Assembly (NCBI GenBank): GCA_964520525.1
Contig: CAZFNR010000014.1
Location: 1 to 45,065 of the forward strand
From: JAJPXC01 sp964520525
Lineage (GTDB): Bacteria; Bacteroidota; Bacteroidia; Bacteroidales; Muribaculaceae
Reading direction: 5' to 3'
Length of the DNA: 45,065 nucleotides
Of this stretch, positions 32,571 to 40,472 are shown one piece after another. The notes under the pieces were generated by a model. The model saw nothing but the letters and a program-made list of their open reading frames with translations, made no database searches and had not been told where the DNA came from. Made by a program: the position numbers and the translations under genes. The first letter of the stretch is position 1. Each line of letters opens with the position of its first letter.

Positions 32571-34691
32571 TTTAGGGAGCGTGATTTTAGTGGTGGCAGG
32601 CTCTGACGACATTTTAATTCCATCCCTGATTAACAGAGCGTCGATGGTCGCATCGTGCCCGCGGAATCGACGATATAGTTCAGCGGGATTTTCAGTTCCG
32701 CCTTTCATCAAGATGTTGGTCCGGAACGAATCAGCCGTTTTCTTGTCGAATATGCCGTTTTTCTTAAACAAGGCGAAAGCATCAGCATCAAGCACCTCGG
32801 CCCATTTGTAGCTGTAATAACCAGCGGCATATCCACCGGCAAAAATATGGCTGAATTGAGGTGAAATCATACTGCCTTCGATGACGGGGAACATTTGCAC
32901 TTTTTCAATAGCGGCATTTTCAAAAGCGATGGGATCGACAACCGGGGCTTTTGTTGTATGCCATGCCATATCGAGATAGCCAAAACACAATTGACGGATG
33001 CACGCATAGGCGGCTCCATATTGTGATGATTTAATCAACTTGTCAACAAGTTCTTGTGGAATAGGTTGGCCAGTGACGTAGTGTTTAGCAAACCCGTCGA
33101 GAAACTCGCGCTCGGTCAAGTAGTTCTCATTGAACTGTGATGGCAACTCAACAAAGTCGCGGTAGACCGACGTACCTGACAATGAGCCGTATTTTGTGTT
33201 TGCGAGCAAGCCGTGTAAAGCGTGCCCAAACTCATGCAGAAATGTTTCAACTTCGTACGGGGTCAATAATGATGGTTTGTCGGCAGTCGGCTTAGTGAAA
33301 TTCATCACAATTGACACGTGGGGACGGTTGTTTACACCGTTTTCATCAATCCATTGTGCGCGGAATCCTGTCATCCAAGCACCTGGGCTTTTACTGTCGC
33401 GGGGGAAGAAATCGGTATAGATTACACCAATAAACTCGCCGTCCTCTCCTGTGACGTCAAACGCTTTAACTTCGGGGTGATAAACTTGTATCTCGGGGTT
33501 CTCAGTAAATTTCAATCCATAGAGTTTAGTTGCGAGACCAAATACGCCATCTATCACGTTGTTAAGTTCGAAGTAAGGACGGTATTCTTCCTCATTGAAG
33601 TCATATTTTGCATTCTTGAGTTTATTACTGTAGTAACTGTAGTCCCAAGCGTTGAGCGATACGGGATGTCCCTCTAATTCTGTAGCGAAATTAGTAAGTT
33701 CCTCTATTTCGGCTAATTGAGCAGGCCGATAAGCTTTACGGAGTCGATCAAGGAGATCGTATACATTCTCAGGGGTTTCGGCCATTTTAGTTTTAAGCGT
33801 ATGTTGTGCAAATGTCTCACTGCCAAGCAAGTTTGCTATCTGACGCCGTGCCTCGGCTATGCGTTTCAGAACATCAACATTAGAGTACTCTCCCTTGGTA
33901 TTGCGGCAGTTATACAGCTTATACATTTTTTCACGGAGATCAGGACGTGAAGAATACTTCATAAAAGCCATATATGTAGGCTGTGCCAATGTGAAAAGAT
34001 ATTCGCCATCGCGCCCTTTGTTTTTTGCGGCAAGTGCTGCGGCATCGACTGAACTGGCAGGGAGTCCGGCGAGGTCTTCTTTTGAAAGCCATATTTCATA
34101 CGTGTTAAGTTCTTTAAGCACATTTTGCCCGAAACGGGTAGTCAGTCCAGAAAGTTCTGCAGAAAGTTCCCGGAATTTTTCACGGTCATTTCCCTCGAGA
34201 TTGGCCCCTTGTAGAGCAAATGAGTCATATATGCGCTGCAACAACGTTTTGTCTTCAGCATCGAGGGAATACTTATCTTTGTTATCATATACTCTTTTTA
34301 TGCGATTCCAAAGGCGTTCGTTAAGAGTGATTGATGTGGAATAATCGCTTAGTTTCCGGGACACTCTCAGCGCAATATCCATCATCTCGTCATTGTTCAT
34401 GGCAGATTCCATTGCAAAGAACACTTCGACTACACGGTCGAGGTCTCGTCCCGAACGCTCATAAGCAACAATAGTATTTTCAAAATCAGGCATTGACCGT
34501 TGATTGCAAATGGCCTCAATCTCCTCTTGGGCGATTCTTATGCCACGGTCGATAGCTTCTTCATACTGGCTGTTAGTCACTATATTAAATGGAACTGTGG
34601 CGTGAGGAGTGTCAAATTCCTTAAAAAATGGATTTTCTGCCGATGACATGATTGGTAGTAATGTTAGAAGTAGTGTCGCTATTTTTTTCAT
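32565..34691 (-). CDS. dcp: M3-family metallopeptidase (peptidyl-dipeptidase Dcp-like)
   Basis: A 708-aa zinc peptidase that releases dipeptides from peptide C termini in the periplasm. A signal peptide (MKKIATLLLTLLPIMSSA) is present. The catalytic HExxH reads FLHEFGHALHG at about residues 490-500, followed by the family segment ASQY/GYAAGYYSYKWAEVLDADAF near 640. N-terminal PHATVPFNIV and FENTIVAYERSG are typical of Dcp. The C-terminal residues (KITLPKD) end in the region where the gdhA remnant begins, so the tail may have been affected by that event. It has its own promoter-like box. Confidence 0.93.
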   Translation of the reverse strand: MKKIATLLLTLLPIMSSAENPFFKEFDTPHATVPFNIVTNSQYEEAIDRGIRIAQEEIEAICNQRSMPDFENTIVAYERSGRDLDRVVEVFFAMESAMNNDEMMDIALRVSRKLSDYSTSITLNERLWNRIKRVYDNKDKYSLDAEDKTLLQRIYDSFALQGANLEGNDREKFRELSAELSGLTTRFGQNVLKELNTYEIWLSKEDLAGLPASSVDAAALAAKNKGRDGEYLFTLAQPTYMAFMKYSSRPDLREKMYKLYNCRNTKGEYSNVDVLKRIAEARRQIANLLGSETFAQHTLKTKMAETPENVYDLLDRLRKAYRPAQLAEIEELTNFATELEGHPVSLNAWDYSYYSNKLKNAKYDFNEEEYRPYFELNNVIDGVFGLATKLYGLKFTENPEIQVYHPEVKAFDVTGEDGEFIGVIYTDFFPRDSKSPGAWMTGFRAQWIDENGVNNRPHVSIVMNFTKPTADKPSLLTPYEVETFLHEFGHALHGLLANTKYGSLSGTSVYRDFVELPSQFNENYLTEREFLDGFAKHYVTGQPIPQELVDKLIKSSQYGAAYACIRQLCFGYLDMAWHTTKAPVVDPIAFENAAIEKVQMFPVIEGSMISPQFSHIFAGGYAAGYYSYKWAEVLDADAFALFKKNGIFDKKTADSFRTNILMKGGTENPAELYRRFRGHDATIDALLIRDGIKMSSEPATTKITLPKD

Positions 34692-34722
34692 ATATGAAGC
34701 TTTGATTATGAATCTTCAACCG

Positions 34723-34730
34723 CGAAGTTA
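34723..34730 (-). promoter_or_regulatory. -7 box for the M3 peptidase gene (TAACTTCG variant)
   Basis: TAACTTCG followed by CGG on the minus strand, 32 nt before the start codon at 34691. The same 8-mer precedes pyrB and tpiA. No TTTG at 19-21 nt. Confidence 0.4.
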
Positions 34731-34867
34731 CTCAAATAATTTTAGTTGGTGATGATAAATCACCCACGCCGTCAGTTATGACGCCGCTTGTTAATATAAT
34801 TTAGGATTTTCATGAGCCATGATTCTAACTTTTGGCTATGTGGCAAAGTTGGCGTAAATTCGCGGAT

Positions 34868-35998
34868 ATGGATTTTAAACTTCAAGCGACTGCATCAGGA
34901 ACTGCCGCACGCGCGGGTCTGATTACGACCGACCACGGGGTGATTCAGACCCCAATATTCATGCCTGTAGGCACTGTGGGGTCAGTTAAGGCTGTACATT
35001 TTCACGAGTTGTGTGATGATGTGAAAGCGCAGATTATTTTGGGCAATACATATCACCTTTATTTGCGACCCGGTACCGACATTTTGCGTCAAGCCGGAGG
35101 CCTGCATAAATTCAACGGTTGGACAGGTCCTATATTAACCGACAGCGGTGGATTTCAGGTGTTCTCTCTTTCATCCAACCGCAAGCTCAAAGAGGAAGGC
35201 GCATATTTCAGGTCTCACATCGACGGCTCGAAACATCTGTTTACACCCGAAGGTGTTGTAGACATACAGCGTATAATCGGAGCCGACATAATGATGGCCC
35301 TTGATGAATGCCCGCCAGGAACAGCCGACTATTCTTATGCTCGTAAATCGCTCGATTTGACGCTGAAATGGCTGAAACGCGGCTGGAACCGCTATCAGAC
35401 CACCGAAGGGCTTTATGGATATAACCAAGCCTATTTCCCGATTGTGCAAGGATGCACTTATCCCGATTTACGCCGTGAATCAGCTAAATTCGTTGCAGAC
35501 CTTGGTGCTGATGGGAATGCGATTGGGGGTCTTGCCGTAGGCGAGCCGGCTGAAGTGATGTACGACATGATAGAGATTGTCAACGAAATTCTTCCTACCG
35601 ACAAGCCACGTTATCTGATGGGAGTAGGTACACCAGCCAATATTTTGGAAGCTATAGATCGAGGAGTTGACATGATGGACTGCGTAATGCCCACTCGAAA
35701 CGGAAGGAACGGAATGCTATTTACCGCACACGGTATTATGAATATGCGCAACAAGAAATGGGCCAATGATTTTTCGCCGCTACAGGCCGACGGTCCTTCT
35801 TTCGTTGATAAAGTTTATTCAAAGGCATATGTACGACATCTATTCATTTCTCAGGAATTGCTTGCGATGCAGATAGCGTCAATCCACAATTTGGCATTCT
35901 ATCTTTGGCTTGCGGGTGAAGCTCGTAAGCATATAATAGCGGGCGATTTTGCGCAATGGAAGCCCATGATGGTAGAGCGCGTGACCCGACGGTTATAA
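34868..35998 (+). CDS. tgt: tRNA-guanine transglycosylase, zinc ligands not conserved
   Basis: Exchanges guanine 34 for preQ1 in tRNAs with GUN anticodons in queuosine synthesis. The 376-aa chain has the catalytic-base region TDSGGFQVFSL, DECPPG, QGCTYPDLRRESA, GLAVGEP, the nucleophile region of the DCVMPTRNGRNG block, and a conserved IHNLAFY. The CxCxxC zinc site that normally follows TRN is absent: the equivalent stretch reads ADGPSFVDKVYSKAY. I use the ATG at 34868, which matches the family start; an earlier in-frame ATG at 34832 would add 12 residues. It lies 24 nt before the LptF/LptG-type gene. Confidence 0.95.
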   Translation: MDFKLQATASGTAARAGLITTDHGVIQTPIFMPVGTVGSVKAVHFHELCDDVKAQIILGNTYHLYLRPGTDILRQAGGLHKFNGWTGPILTDSGGFQVFSLSSNRKLKEEGAYFRSHIDGSKHLFTPEGVVDIQRIIGADIMMALDECPPGTADYSYARKSLDLTLKWLKRGWNRYQTTEGLYGYNQAYFPIVQGCTYPDLRRESAKFVADLGADGNAIGGLAVGEPAEVMYDMIEIVNEILPTDKPRYLMGVGTPANILEAIDRGVDMMDCVMPTRNGRNGMLFTAHGIMNMRNKKWANDFSPLQADGPSFVDKVYSKAYVRHLFISQELLAMQIASIHNLAFYLWLAGEARKHIIAGDFAQWKPMMVERVTRRL

Positions 35999-36022
35999 CA
36001 TAAATTCAATACCAACTGCAAG

Positions 36023-37096
36023 ATGTTAAAAAAGTTAGACTGGTATATCATAAGGAAATTCCTTGGCACATACATTTTTGCCATAATACTGATATTGGCA
36101 ATCACCATAATGTTTGATGTCAATGAAAAATTAGACTCATTTATCAAAGCTCCGATTCAGGCTACTATATTTGACTATTTTTTGAATTTTCTGCCCTATT
36201 TTGCTAACCAGTTCAGCCCGTTGTTCACATTTATCGCCGTCATTTTCTTCACATCAAAACTCGCAGGCAACTCCGAAATCATCGCTATGCTTTCGGCTGG
36301 TATGAGCTTCAACCGACTTTTGCGGCCCTATATGGTGTCGGCTGCAGTAATCGCAGTGGCGACTTTTCTGTTAAGCGCATATGTAATACCCCCGGCTAAT
36401 ATCGAAAGGATTGCATATACAAATACTTATGTCAAAAATAAACGCGTCGATTATGGCGCAAACATAATGATGCAAGTAGCTCCGGGTGAAATCGCCTATA
36501 TGAGCCGATATGACAACGTTTCTAAAACCGGCTATAAATTCTCGCTTGAATTATTCAAAGACAAGCGGCTTGTCTCTCGCCTAACAGCGCAGACTATAAA
36601 ATGGGACACGCTTTATCAATGGCAAATCAGAGATTATGTGATAAGAGATTTCCACGAGACACGCGAAGCCATTAGGACAGGTTCGCAGCTTGACACCATC
36701 ATCCCATTTGAGCCCAAGGATTTCCTTATTGCGAAAAATGACCAGGAGATGCTGACAACTCCCCAACTTCGCGCATATATATCAAGGCAAAAGCAGAGAG
36801 GGGTTGCTAACATCAAGTCATTTGAGATTGAGTACCACCGCCGTTACGCTATGACTGCTGCGGCTTTTATTCTTACCATCATTGGTATGGCACTCTCCTC
36901 CAGAAAAGTGAAGGGGGGAATGGGAATAAATATCGGTATCGGTCTTCTATTAAGTTTCAGCTACATCTTGTTTATGACTGTGACATCAACTTTCGCGGTA
37001 TCGGGACTGACATCACCTTTAATTGCTATGTGGATTCCCAATATTCTTTATCTGATAATCGCGATTGTACTGTACCGAAGGACATCGGCAAGTTAA
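36023..37096 (+). CDS. LptF/LptG-family permease (YjgP/YjgQ)
   Basis: Inner-membrane permease component of LPS transport to the outer membrane, partner of the LptB ATPase. The 357-aa protein has two N-terminal membrane helices (IIRKFLGTYIFAIILILAITI and PLFTFIAVIFFTSKLAG), the conserved EIIAMLSAGMSFNRLLRPY, a periplasmic beta-jellyroll-like middle, and C-terminal helices (AAAFILTIIGMALSSRKVKGGMGINIGIGL). Bacteroidetes usually encode a single protein that may stand for both LptF and LptG. It starts 25 nt after tgt, suggesting a shared transcript. Confidence 0.9.
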   Translation: MLKKLDWYIIRKFLGTYIFAIILILAITIMFDVNEKLDSFIKAPIQATIFDYFLNFLPYFANQFSPLFTFIAVIFFTSKLAGNSEIIAMLSAGMSFNRLLRPYMVSAAVIAVATFLLSAYVIPPANIERIAYTNTYVKNKRVDYGANIMMQVAPGEIAYMSRYDNVSKTGYKFSLELFKDKRLVSRLTAQTIKWDTLYQWQIRDYVIRDFHETREAIRTGSQLDTIIPFEPKDFLIAKNDQEMLTTPQLRAYISRQKQRGVANIKSFEIEYHRRYAMTAAAFILTIIGMALSSRKVKGGMGINIGIGLLLSFSYILFMTVTSTFAVSGLTSPLIAMWIPNILYLIIAIVLYRRTSAS

Positions 37097-37210
37097 CGCT
37101 AAAAGCCGTCAGATTAGTCATCTACCGAGTGCATTATGTCTGCTAAGAACGTCACATTGATTACCAGCGAGTTAAGTAAGCGATAAAATTTGCTGAGCAG
37201 AGCCTATTTT

Positions 37211-37242
37211 TTTGGGATTGTTAAAGAAATGATTTAACTTTG
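37211..37242 (+). promoter_or_regulatory. Promoter of the thiamine operon
   Basis: TTTG (37211-37214), 20-nt spacer, TAACTTTG (37235-37242), a complete match to the Bacteroidetes consensus. Transcription should begin near 37249, just before the TPP aptamer. Confidence 0.75.
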
Positions 37243-37254
37243 TAGCGATACTGA

Positions 37255-37359
37255 TTGACAAAGGGGTGCCAAGCACACGCAAGCAAAGGCTGCGGAGAGC
37301 AAGGCTGAGATTAGACCCTTGGAACCTGATACGGTTAACACCGGCGCAGGGATTGTCGA
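37255..37359 (+). ncRNA. TPP riboswitch (THI element)
   Basis: Canonical thiamine pyrophosphate aptamer: GGGGTGCC (37263-37270), CTGAGA (37304-37309), ACCC with GGAACCTGAT (37315-37330), GGTTAACACCGGCGCAGGGA (37333-37352). The P1 stem pairs TTGACAA (37255-37261) with TTGTC (37353-37357). The aptamer is followed by an 87-nt leader with no clear terminator, so control is probably at translation of thiD. It heads the thi genes, which fits negative feedback by TPP. Confidence 0.96.
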
Positions 37360-37383
37360 AATTCAACCCTCCTCAGTTAACCC

Positions 37384-37449
37384 CATTGTCAACGTTAATA
37401 ATATTGCTGATTCTTAAGCCAATCGGCATTATAAACTTATGTGACAATG
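37384..37449 (+). promoter_or_regulatory. Candidate riboswitch expression platform over the thiD start
   Basis: CATTGTCA (37384-37391) is perfectly complementary to TGACAATG (37442-37449), which contains the thiD ATG. TTGTCAA (37386-37392) is also complementary to the 5' strand of P1 (37255-37261). The two pairings exclude each other, so ligand binding could free the first segment to sequester the start codon. This is a model from complementarity only. Confidence 0.45.
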
Positions 37450-38265
37450 AGAACTATTATTCCTGTTTTGACAATCGCTGGTTCAGATTCTTCAGGCGGC
37501 GCTGGCATCCAAGCTGATTTAAAAACGATGATGGGCCACGGTGTTTACGGCATGAGCGTGATAACAGCCATCACCGCTCAAAACACGATGGGTGTGCGCA
37601 GTTTTGATGCAGTGTCACCTACTCTGGTCGCCGACCAACTTGAGATGGTATGGACCGACATCCCCCCATTGGCATTGAAAACAGGGATGCTCGCTAATGC
37701 CGATATAATCTCAACCGTAAGTAAAGCACTAAGACGTTTTAACGCAAAAAAAATGGTCGTCGACCCGGTGATGGTGGCGACATCGGGCGACCAACTAATC
37801 ACCGATGATGCAATCGACACAATGGTCTCAGAGCTATTCCCCCTTGCCACACTCATAACTCCAAACGTCAATGAAGCCAAGCGTCTGACCGGCACCGACG
37901 ACATAGCCACACAACTTACAACGCTACACGCCATGGGGGTTACCAACGTGCTTCTGAAAGGCGGCGACCGCACAGATAGTAATCATAAGAAAGATGTGCT
38001 TTCGCTTAACAACGGTGCCAAATGTATAGTTCTTGACACTCCTGCTGTAGACACGCCAAACACCCACGGCACCGGTTGCACTCTTTCATCGGCAATTGCG
38101 TCACGACTCGCTCTTGGTGACAATGTAGAGGAAGCGGTAAGAAGCGCTAAAGATTACATATACAACGCAATTGAGCGTGGTAGCCATTTCAAGGTAGGTC
38201 ACGGCCATGGGCCGGTTAATCACTACATCGCGATTAATGATGAAAACAACCATTTGTTCCTATAA
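37447..38265 (+). CDS. thiD: Hydroxymethylpyrimidine/phosphomethylpyrimidine kinase
   Basis: Phosphorylates HMP to HMP-PP for thiamine synthesis. The 272-aa ribokinase-fold protein has the start VLTIAGSDSSGGAGIQADLKTM, the VVDPVMVATSG segment, TPNVNEAKRLTG, and the anion-hole motif DTPNTHGTGCTLSSAIAS. I take the ATG at 37447 over the GTG two codons earlier. It is the first gene of the operon under the TPP riboswitch and is followed by thiS with a 2-nt gap. Confidence 0.96.
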   Translation: MRTIIPVLTIAGSDSSGGAGIQADLKTMMGHGVYGMSVITAITAQNTMGVRSFDAVSPTLVADQLEMVWTDIPPLALKTGMLANADIISTVSKALRRFNAKKMVVDPVMVATSGDQLITDDAIDTMVSELFPLATLITPNVNEAKRLTGTDDIATQLTTLHAMGVTNVLLKGGDRTDSNHKKDVLSLNNGAKCIVLDTPAVDTPNTHGTGCTLSSAIASRLALGDNVEEAVRSAKDYIYNAIERGSHFKVGHGHGPVNHYIAINDENNHLFL

Positions 38266-38267
38266 AA

Positions 38268-38468
38268 ATGAAAGTATCAATCAATAGCCAGCTCATCGAG
38301 CTGACCGATAAATCGACACTTGCCGATGCTTTGGCATCAAGCGGCATCAAAACCGAAGGGATAGCCACAGCTCTCAACGGAAATGTCGTACCTGCGTCAG
38401 ACAGGGCGACTACCAAATTAAACGATGGTGATTCTATCTTAATAATCAAGGCGTTTTGCGGCGGTTAA
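38268..38468 (+). CDS. thiS: Sulfur carrier protein ThiS
   Basis: A 66-aa ubiquitin-like sulfur carrier that delivers sulfur to ThiG after its C-terminal Gly is activated. The family start MKVSINSQLIELTDKSTLAD and the essential C terminus GG (KAFCGG) are present. Length is normal. The ThiF adenylyltransferase needed for activation is not in the window. The end of thiS overlaps the next gene by 13 nt. Confidence 0.95.
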   Translation: MKVSINSQLIELTDKSTLADALASSGIKTEGIATALNGNVVPASDRATTKLNDGDSILIIKAFCGG

Positions 38469-39055
38469 AAGCTATAGCAATCACCCCTGAGCTAATTGGG
38501 GCAGACGAACCGGAATATATCCGCATGATTCTCGATCGCGGTTGGAGCCGCGTGCATCTGCGCCATCCTATGGCTGCGACTGACGATATCCGCCAGCTGA
38601 TAGAATCATTGCCGACCGATTATCACAAACGGATATGGCTGCACGACCACCACGAGCTGTCAAAAGAATACAATCTCGGCGGCTTACAACTCAACAGCCG
38701 ACAGACACAGCCGCCAATAGGATATAACGGAGCTTTATCGCAGTCATGCCATTCAGTCGCAGAAGTGAAATCGCCACGTCGCAAAGCGTTTGTGAGCGTG
38801 ACATTAAGCCCTATATTTGACAGTGTGTCTAAACAAGGCTACCGTGCCGCTTTTTCTCCCGGCGAGCTTATGACACTCACGGCAGCCGACCATGTGATAG
38901 CCCTCGGCGGGATAACACCTGAAACATTGCCACAGCTTGAGTGTTATGAATTTGAGGGTTTCGCCGTGCTCGGATATCTGTTTTCAGCCTCAAGCTCCAA
39001 AGACCTAAACGAAAGATTAATCAAATTACAACCTTATATATGCTACAATTCATAA
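38456..39055 (+). CDS. tenI: TenI-like thiazole tautomerase / degenerate ThiE paralogue
   Basis: A 199-aa TIM-barrel related to thiamine phosphate synthase. The strands are recognisable (WSRVHLRHPM, KRIWLHDHHELSKEYNLGGLQLNSR, SQSCHSVAEV, VIALGGITPE). However, the QLRxK and TTTK residues of true ThiE are missing, and the SPIFDSVSKQGY segment fits TenI proteins. TenI-type proteins tautomerise the thiazole product of ThiG. The only good start is a TTG at 38456 inside thiS; no ATG fits. It overlaps thiE by 16 nt. It is probably not a redundant synthase. Confidence 0.75.
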   Translation: MRRLKAIAITPELIGADEPEYIRMILDRGWSRVHLRHPMAATDDIRQLIESLPTDYHKRIWLHDHHELSKEYNLGGLQLNSRQTQPPIGYNGALSQSCHSVAEVKSPRRKAFVSVTLSPIFDSVSKQGYRAAFSPGELMTLTAADHVIALGGITPETLPQLECYEFEGFAVLGYLFSASSSKDLNERLIKLQPYICYNS

Positions 39056-39666
39056 CCCACCCATCATCGCGCTTCTCAATCCGTGAGGAAGTACAAATGG
39101 CACTTGAGGGAGGCTGCCGCTGGATACAGTTGCGTATGAAAGACTCTCCCATCGATGAAATTCGTAAAGTGGCATTGGAGATTATGCCGACTTGTCAGGA
39201 GTACGAAGCATTTTTCGTGCTTGACGACCATGTTGAACTGACCAACGAGCTTAAAATCCATGGTGTGCATCTCGGCAAGCATGATATGCCCGCGACCGAA
39301 GCCCGCGACCTGTTAGGGCCGGAAGCCGTGATAGGAGTCACTGCCAACACAGCCGCCGACATCATCGCATACCGCAAAATCGATGTGGACTATGTCGGTC
39401 TCGGTCCATTCCGTTATACCACAACGAAAGCCAATCTGTCACCAATTATCGGAGTCGAAGGCTACAAAAGAATAGTCGATGAAGTCAGAGCTGCCGAAGT
39501 GACACTTCCGATTGTCGCCATAGGCGGCATCACCATTGAGGATATTCCGGCTATCATGGCTACCGGAGTCAATGGCATAGCCATGTCAGGAGCGATAATC
39601 AACGCCGACAATCCGGCGGAATATACTTCGCGTGTAATCCAATTGTTAAATGACATCACAAAATAA
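39040..39666 (+). CDS. thiE: Thiamine phosphate synthase
   Basis: Joins HMP-PP and thiazole phosphate to thiamine phosphate. The 208-aa TIM-barrel has the substrate residues in CRWIQLRMKD, FFVLDDHVELTNEL, VHLGKHDMPATEAR, VDYVGLGPFRYTTTKAN and IVAIGGI, so the active site appears complete. Compared with the preceding TenI-like gene, this is the likely functional synthase. The ATG at 39040 overlaps the end of that gene. Confidence 0.93.
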   Translation: MLQFITHPSSRFSIREEVQMALEGGCRWIQLRMKDSPIDEIRKVALEIMPTCQEYEAFFVLDDHVELTNELKIHGVHLGKHDMPATEARDLLGPEAVIGVTANTAADIIAYRKIDVDYVGLGPFRYTTTKANLSPIIGVEGYKRIVDEVRAAEVTLPIVAIGGITIEDIPAIMATGVNGIAMSGAIINADNPAEYTSRVIQLLNDITK

Positions 39667-39670
39667 AGAA

Positions 39671-40450
39671 ATGGGAACAGATATTCTAACCATAGGAGGC
39701 CGTGAGTTCACATCGCGCCTTTTTGTAGGGACAGGAAAATTCTCGTCCAACAAGCTCATGCTTGAATCAATACTCGCGTCGGGGTCTGAGATGATAACTG
39801 TTGCGATGAAGCGCATCGACCTTCAGAGCCAGGATGATGATGAGATGCTCGCCCACATCAACCGCGACCATGTGCAGTTTTTACCTAACACATCAGGGGT
39901 TAGGAACGCTGATGAGGCTGTGCTGGCCGCCAAACTGTCGCGCGACTGTTTTGGCACCGATTTCATAAAGCTCGAAATACATCCCGATCCAAAATACCTC
40001 CTACCCGACCCTATCGAGACTCTTAAAGCCACCGAAATGCTTGCCAAAGACGGCTTTAAAGTACTGCCCTACATCCAGGCCGACCCCGTGTTGTGCAAAC
40101 GCCTTGAAGATGTTGGCACGTCAGCCGTGATGCCTTTGGGCGCACCTATTGGCACTAACAAAGGGCTGCGCACCCGCGACCTTGTTGAAATAATCATCGC
40201 TGAGAGCCGCGTTCCCGTAGTGATAGATGCTGGACTCGGCGCCCCTTCACACGCTGCCGAGGCAATGGAGATAGGTGCGGATGCTGTATTGGTCAACACT
40301 GCAATCGCTGTTGCGGGCAATCCTGTAGAGATGGCGATAGCATTCAAAGAGGCAGTCATTGCGGGACGCAGGGCGTTTTTGGCAGGTCTTGGACGGCAAT
40401 CATCCGTAGCTCAAGCCACAAGCCCGCTGACATCATTTCTCAACGAATAA
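39671..40450 (+). CDS. thiG: Thiazole synthase
   Basis: Forms the thiazole phosphate carboxylate from DXP, dehydroglycine and ThiS thiocarboxylate. The 259-aa TIM-barrel has GGREFTSRLFVGTGKF, FIKLEIHPDPKYLLPD, the Schiff-base Lys in DGFKVLPYIQADPVL, and PVVIDAGLGAPSHAAEAMEIGADAVLVNTA. I use the ATG at 39671, 4 nt after the thiE stop; an ATG at 39650 overlaps thiE. Dehydroglycine is supplied by ThiH in this operon, fitting an anaerobe. Confidence 0.96.
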   Translation: MGTDILTIGGREFTSRLFVGTGKFSSNKLMLESILASGSEMITVAMKRIDLQSQDDDEMLAHINRDHVQFLPNTSGVRNADEAVLAAKLSRDCFGTDFIKLEIHPDPKYLLPDPIETLKATEMLAKDGFKVLPYIQADPVLCKRLEDVGTSAVMPLGAPIGTNKGLRTRDLVEIIIAESRVPVVIDAGLGAPSHAAEAMEIGADAVLVNTAIAVAGNPVEMAIAFKEAVIAGRRAFLAGLGRQSSVAQATSPLTSFLNE

Positions 40451-40472
40451 AAAGAGGTGACACAGACCAACA

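Noticed and set aside
32418..32606. Plus-strand open frame downstream of the M3 peptidase gene
   Set aside because: It is the antisense of the gdhA remnant; it resembles the antisense frame in intact gdhA, which explains its protein-like look.
36063..36080. TGGCAC-containing sequence in the LptF/LptG-type gene as another sigma-54 promoter
   Set aside because: The TTGC half is missing and the site lies inside coding sequence.
38456..39666. Two adjacent ThiE-like genes as a recent tandem duplication
   Set aside because: The sequences are too divergent and the first lacks ThiE catalytic residues, so it is better read as an old TenI paralogue.
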